Assembly (NCBI GenBank): GCA_013203065.1
Contig: JABMQV010000029.1
Coordinates: forward strand, 1-10,338
Direction: 5' to 3'
DNA length: 10,338 nt
DNA from: Desulfobacteraceae bacterium
Lineage (GTDB): Bacteria > Desulfobacterota > DSM-4660 > Desulfatiglandales > Desulfatiglandaceae
The translations under genes and the position numbers were made by a program. Of this stretch, positions 7,181 through 10,338 are shown one piece after another. Each line of letters opens with the position of its first letter. Position 1 is the first letter of the stretch. The notes beneath the pieces were generated by a model. That model was given only the letters and a program-made list of their open reading frames with translations, did not search any database and was not told the DNA's origin.

Positions 7181-8326
7181 CTAAAGCCCTATCATCTTAC
7201 CAACGACCTCCTTCATGACCTCGGTCGTTCCCCCGCCGATGGTGGCCAGTCTGGCATCCCGAAAGGCCCTCTCGATGCCATATTCCCTCATATACCCATA
7301 CCCCCCGTGGAGCTGGATGCACTGGTTGATGACCCTCACGGCCATCTCTGTGGATAGGATCTTGGCAATGGAGACCTCCTTGACGGGGTTTCTGTCCTGA
7401 TCGAATAGCCAGCAGCAATGGTAGACATAGTGCCGTGCGGCCTCGATATCACAAAGCATGTCCACGATCTTGTGCCGGGTGACCTGAAACTTGCTAAGAG
7501 GTTTTCCAAAGACCTCCCGCTGTTTGACGTAGGCCATTGTCTTTTCAAGAACCAGGGCCGCGCCTGCCATTGCACTGATCGCCGCAACAAGCCGCTCTCC
7601 CTGAAAATTGATCATCACCTCAAAAAATCCGGTATTTTCCTCGCCAAGCAGCTTGTCCTTATGAACACGAACATCCTCAAATACCAGTTCGGTGGTGTCC
7701 GAGGGATGCATCCCCATCTTTTCAAGCTTACGGCTGACGGAAAAGCCCGGCAAATCGGTGTCCAAAAGAAAGAGACTTATTCCGTCATACCCCTTACTCG
7801 GGTCGGTCTTGACAGCAAGGGTGATGACATCGGCCCTTGCACCATTGGTGATAAAGGTCTTGGTCCCGTTGATGACATAATAGTCCCCATCCCTCCGCGC
7901 CGAAGTCCTGATGGCTGCAACATCAGAGCCGGCATTGGGTTCAGTGACACCGATGGCGCAGATCTTTTCTCCTTTGATAATGGGGACAAGATATTCTTCC
8001 TTTTGCTCTTTCGTACCAAGGATGTTGATGGGAGGGGACCCCATATCGCTCTGGACCAGGAGGGCCATATTGACACCCCCGCAGCCGGACCGGGGGAGTT
8101 CCTCACAAAAGGCCACCTTATAGAAATAGTCGCATCCGGAGCCGCCCACCTCCTCCGGATAGGTGATGCCGATAAAACCCATCTCGCCGGCCCGTTTGAA
8201 CACCCAGTTTGGGAAGTCTTTTTGCTCCTCCCATTCCTCGGCATGTGGGGCAAGTTCGGTCTCCATAAACTTCCTTACCGTCCTTCGAAAGATCTCGTGA
8301 TCCTCATTAAACCAGGGGGTCTTCAT
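7181..8326 (-). CDS. Acyl-CoA dehydrogenase, long-chain/isovaleryl-CoA-like active site
   Basis: This FAD enzyme makes the alpha-beta double bond in an acyl-CoA, the first oxidation step of beta-oxidation, passing electrons to electron-transfer flavoprotein. From the ATG at 8326 it has 381 residues, the usual length. GGAGG at 8337-8341 (10 nt upstream) favours this start over a TTG at 8365. Both family signatures are present: GVTEPNAGSD (126-135) and Q-HGGYGY-E-R-D (338-357). The usual catalytic glutamate of short/medium-chain enzymes (YEGT) is replaced by glycine in IGGGT (363-367). Instead, E244 in FQGERLVAA sits where long-chain and isovaleryl-CoA dehydrogenases place their base. The substrate is therefore more likely long-chain or branched acyl-CoA (inference). 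The gene lies 126 bp after the upstream CoA ligase. Confidence 0.94.
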   Translation of the reverse strand: MKTPWFNEDHEIFRRTVRKFMETELAPHAEEWEEQKDFPNWVFKRAGEMGFIGITYPEEVGGSGCDYFYKVAFCEELPRSGCGGVNMALLVQSDMGSPPINILGTKEQKEEYLVPIIKGEKICAIGVTEPNAGSDVAAIRTSARRDGDYYVINGTKTFITNGARADVITLAVKTDPSKGYDGISLFLLDTDLPGFSVSRKLEKMGMHPSDTTELVFEDVRVHKDKLLGEENTGFFEVMINFQGERLVAAISAMAGAALVLEKTMAYVKQREVFGKPLSKFQVTRHKIVDMLCDIEAARHYVYHCCWLFDQDRNPVKEVSIAKILSTEMAVRVINQCIQLHGGYGYMREYGIERAFRDARLATIGGGTTEVMKEVVGKMIGL

Positions 8327-8413
8327 CTTCTCGTTACCTCCAGTTTCTTGAAAATATAACTCCAAATATAATTTGTTGCGCCTGAACCTTTATGTTCCTG
8401 CCTTTCTCCTGTT

Positions 8414-8448
8414 TTTCAATCTGCAATCTGCAATCTTCAATTTTCAAT
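8414..8448. repeat. Five tandem 7-bp units
   Basis: Five consecutive heptamers read TTTCAAT, CTGCAAT, CTGCAAT, CTTCAAT and TTTCAAT on the plus strand (consensus YTKCAAT). The array begins 5 bp after the ligase stop codon on the minus strand and fills part of the 126-bp gap before the acyl-CoA dehydrogenase. It contains no start codon and no dyad. It resembles the simple ATTGAAG/ATTGCAG heptad arrays often seen between genes in some environmental bacteria; function unknown. Confidence 0.7.
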
Positions 8449-8452
8449 CCCA

Positions 8453-9967
8453 TCACACCATTTTCCTGAGTTCCTTTTTCTCCACTTTTCCCACGAGGGT
8501 CCTGGGAAGGGCTTCCACAAACCTTACCCGAGAAGGGGCCTTGTATTTCGTGATCCTGGATTGTGCATAGTCGATGACTTCTACCTCTGAGAGTCCCTTT
8601 TCAGGGTCTGGTACCACAAAGGCCATAATCTCTTCTCCGTATTTTTCATCGGGGATTCCTATGACCGCCACTTCTCTGACGGCGGGGTGCCCCTCGAGAT
8701 AGCCCTCGATCTCGCTTGGGTAGATGTTATAACCGCCCTTTATAATCATATCCTTTATCCTGTCGGTGATAAAAAGATAGCCCTCCTCATCCACATATCC
8801 CACGTCGCCCGTATGGAGCCACCCGCCTCTCAAGGCCTCCTGGGTGGCCTCGGGGTTTTTATAATATCCTTTCATCACATTGGGTCCCCTTACCACAATC
8901 TCTCCCTGTTGGTGGGGGCTAAGTTCCCTGTCTTCCTCATCAAAAATCTTCACCTCCACGCATGGCAAGGGAACCCCGCATGACCCCTTCTTAAAGGGCA
9001 TGCTCGGACGACACAGGGCAACCGCGGGCGAGGCCTCAGTAAGGCCATACCCTTCATACATTCTGCAGTTGAATTTCTTGGTAAAGGCCTTGAAGAGTTC
9101 CTCGGTGACCGGTGCCGCACTGATGGTACAGCGCTCCAGGGAACTGGTGTCGTATTTGTTCGCCGCAGGGTGGTTCACCAGAATCTGGTACATGGTGGGC
9201 ACGCCAATGAAGTAATTCAGACGATATTTCTCGATGCGTTGAAACACCCCCTCGGGGTCAAACCAGGTCATGAGAACACCAAAGGAGTCTTTGAAAGGCA
9301 GGAGATTACCGGCGTTCATGGCCACCACCCCAAAAGAGTGTGCCATGGGAAGACAGAGCAACGATCGGGGGGGGCTGTCCCAGGCGTTGCCTTCCGAGGC
9401 CGAAACCGCATTGCTGTAAAGGTTATTGTGGGTGAGCATGACGCCCTTTGGTCTTCCGGTTGTCCCTGACGTATAGATCATCAGGGCAAGATCATCTTCC
9501 GCCATCTCTTCGGTGTCCTGTTGCGGCTTGTTCCTGGCAAGGAGACCGTGAAATTCCACCCGGTTGCCCTCATCTTTTCCGCCCAGAACAATAAGGTTCT
9601 TGACGCTGCTGATTCCTTCCATGGCCTTTTCAATGGTAGGGAGGAGATCCTGACTTGTTATGATGGCCGCGGCATCGGAGTGATCCAGGATGTAACGGAC
9701 CTCTTCCACCCCCAGAAGAAACATGATCGGAATGATTACGGCACCGATGCGCCATATCCCTTGAAATGAGGCCCATACCTCCGGAGAGTTTGGAAGGCAG
9801 ACCACCACATGATCCCCCCTGTCAATACCAAGGGACTTGAGCCCAGCGGCCAATTTGTGCCCCATCTCATTGAGCCGGGTGTTGGTAAATTCTTCCCCTT
9901 CAAATATGAGAGACAGCTTCTCACCCAGATCCTCGATATTCCTGTCTCCAAGACTTACAATGTTCAT
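8453..9967 (-). CDS. Acyl-CoA ligase (AMP-forming), fatty-acid CoA ligase FadD-like
   Basis: This second, distinct ANL-superfamily ligase forms an acyl-CoA from a free acid, ATP and CoA in the cytoplasm. With the ATG at 9967 it has 504 residues, the normal size for medium/long-chain fatty-acid and aryl-CoA ligases and about 100 shorter than the ligase at 1666-3504. Motifs: YTSGTTGRPKG (165-175), YGLTE (307-311), WLHTGD (383-388), the hinge DRIKDMI (402-408), and the C-terminal catalytic lysine in RTLVGKVEKKELR (K494). Two ATGs stand in tandem (9970 and 9967). GGGGG at 9974-9978 lies 6 nt from the second and 3 nt from the first, so I choose the second. A TTG at 10051 would lie before a hairpin and is unlikely. 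The dehydrogenase downstream suggests a beta-oxidation role; chain length cannot be read from the sequence. Confidence 0.92.
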   Translation of the reverse strand: MNIVSLGDRNIEDLGEKLSLIFEGEEFTNTRLNEMGHKLAAGLKSLGIDRGDHVVVCLPNSPEVWASFQGIWRIGAVIIPIMFLLGVEEVRYILDHSDAAAIITSQDLLPTIEKAMEGISSVKNLIVLGGKDEGNRVEFHGLLARNKPQQDTEEMAEDDLALMIYTSGTTGRPKGVMLTHNNLYSNAVSASEGNAWDSPPRSLLCLPMAHSFGVVAMNAGNLLPFKDSFGVLMTWFDPEGVFQRIEKYRLNYFIGVPTMYQILVNHPAANKYDTSSLERCTISAAPVTEELFKAFTKKFNCRMYEGYGLTEASPAVALCRPSMPFKKGSCGVPLPCVEVKIFDEEDRELSPHQQGEIVVRGPNVMKGYYKNPEATQEALRGGWLHTGDVGYVDEEGYLFITDRIKDMIIKGGYNIYPSEIEGYLEGHPAVREVAVIGIPDEKYGEEIMAFVVPDPEKGLSEVEVIDYAQSRITKYKAPSRVRFVEALPRTLVGKVEKKELRKMV

Positions 9968-10035
9968 CATGCGCCCCCTTTCATTCACTCCGTCACTCCA
10001 ACTCAATCCTTTCAGGTAGAGCCGGTTGTCTCTGA

Positions 10036-10053
10036 CCTTGCCCTGAGGCAAGG
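10036..10053. other. Small perfect hairpin after nnrD
   Basis: CCTTGCC (10036-10042) and GGCAAGG (10047-10053) form a 7-bp stem with a 4-nt loop in the 100-bp gap between nnrD and the CoA ligase. In the minus-strand direction no T-run follows, so it is not a typical terminator. It might protect or process the transcript end. Confidence 0.4.
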
Positions 10054-10067
10054 GTTTCTATGATGAG

Positions 10068-10338
10068 CTAGATAATGCGTGCCCCTGCATAACGGTCTCG
10101 CAGGGTTTCGTCAAGACCTCTCCTGTCCATCTTCACGGCCAGCGGCAGATAATCCAGTATGTCCTGCGCCGTTATGCCATCCTCGCCTTTGTCCTGGGAT
10201 GCCAGATCCCCGGAAAATCCATGGATAAACACCCCCTTCCCTACCGCATCTTCAAGGGATAGGCCCAGCCCGTACATGGCAGCGATGGTACCCGTAAGGA
10301 CATCGCCGGAACCTGCCGTTGCCATGCCCGAATTTCCG
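10068..10338 (-). CDS. nnrD: ADP-dependent NAD(P)H-hydrate dehydratase, C-terminal part only
   Basis: Only the last 89 residues lie in the window; the gene continues beyond the right edge. They begin [16 protein letters not shown], which is the conserved nucleotide-phosphate-binding signature of the YjeF C-terminal/NnrD (ribokinase-like) family. This enzyme repairs damaged cofactor by ATP- or ADP-dependent dehydration of hydrated NADH/NADPH. The following helix ([25 protein letters not shown]) is also typical: the AA-rich packing and H-x-x-x-GD pattern recur across the family. In many bacteria the N-terminal epimerase domain (NnrE) is fused to it, but that part cannot be seen here. The gene ends in TAG about 100 bp before the CoA ligase, in the same orientation. 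It is a housekeeping gene and is probably not functionally tied to the transporter. Confidence 0.9.
   Translation of the reverse strand, partial: GNSGMATAGSGDVLTGTIAAMYGLGLSLEDAVGKGVFIHGFSGDLASQDKGEDGITAQDILDYLPLAVKMDRRGLDETLRDRYAGARII

Noticed and set aside
7418..8359. Plus-strand open frame of about 313 codons opposite the dehydrogenase
   Set aside because: The dehydrogenase on the other strand has both family signatures and a normal length; the plus-strand product shows no domain.
8414..8448. Heptamer array considered as a CRISPR remnant
   Set aside because: Units are 7 bp, directly adjacent and without spacers.
10036..10053. Hairpin considered as the nnrD terminator
   Set aside because: No T-run follows in the minus direction, so an intrinsic terminator cannot be supported.

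Overview
The window reads as an ordinary, moderately GC-rich bacterial chromosome. Every convincing gene lies on the minus strand, so transcription runs from high to low coordinates. It carries a complete high-affinity LIV-type ABC importer (two permeases, two ATPases, one periplasmic binding protein) interleaved with acyl-CoA metabolism genes: two different AMP-forming acyl-CoA ligases and one acyl-CoA dehydrogenase. A periplasmic signal peptide on the binding protein indicates a Gram-negative host. Pairing Liv transporters with acyl-CoA ligases and dehydrogenases is typical of fatty- or aromatic-acid-degrading Deltaproteobacteria/Desulfobacterota and some Beta/Alphaproteobacteria. That taxonomic guess is inference, not a database result.

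Layout in transcription order: the 3' end of an NAD(P)H-hydrate dehydratase gene (nnrD, 10338-10068); a fatty-acid-type CoA ligase (9967-8453); a long-chain/isovaleryl-like acyl-CoA dehydrogenase (8326-7181); a 192-bp gap with a possible promoter; then a tight block livH-livM-livG-livF-ligase (6988-1666) in which neighbours abut or overlap; a 159-bp gap measured from ligase stop to livK start minus its leader, i.e. about 120 bp, with a possible promoter; livK (1545-352) with a signal peptide and a strong Shine-Dalgarno site; and a clear intrinsic terminator at 251-292. Beyond the terminator, a good sigma70-like promoter (133-162), an inverted repeat just upstream of its -35 (166-193), and an ATG-started reading frame (39-1) suggest a new minus-strand gene beginning at the left edge.

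Working model (inference): the LivK/HMGF importer captures a carboxylic acid, the ligase encoded between livF and livK activates it to a CoA thioester, and the dehydrogenase with the second ligase feeds beta-oxidation. The substrate need not be a branched-chain amino acid. LIV-type binding proteins are known that bind aromatic acids, for example the p-coumarate-type systems of Rhodopseudomonas.

I see no mobile element, CRISPR array, RNA gene or clearly novel defence or biosynthetic system. The most useful points are the embedded ligase and its translational coupling to livF, the relocated catalytic glutamate in the dehydrogenase, the promoter/operator/start arrangement at the left edge, and several start codons that need to be placed correctly.
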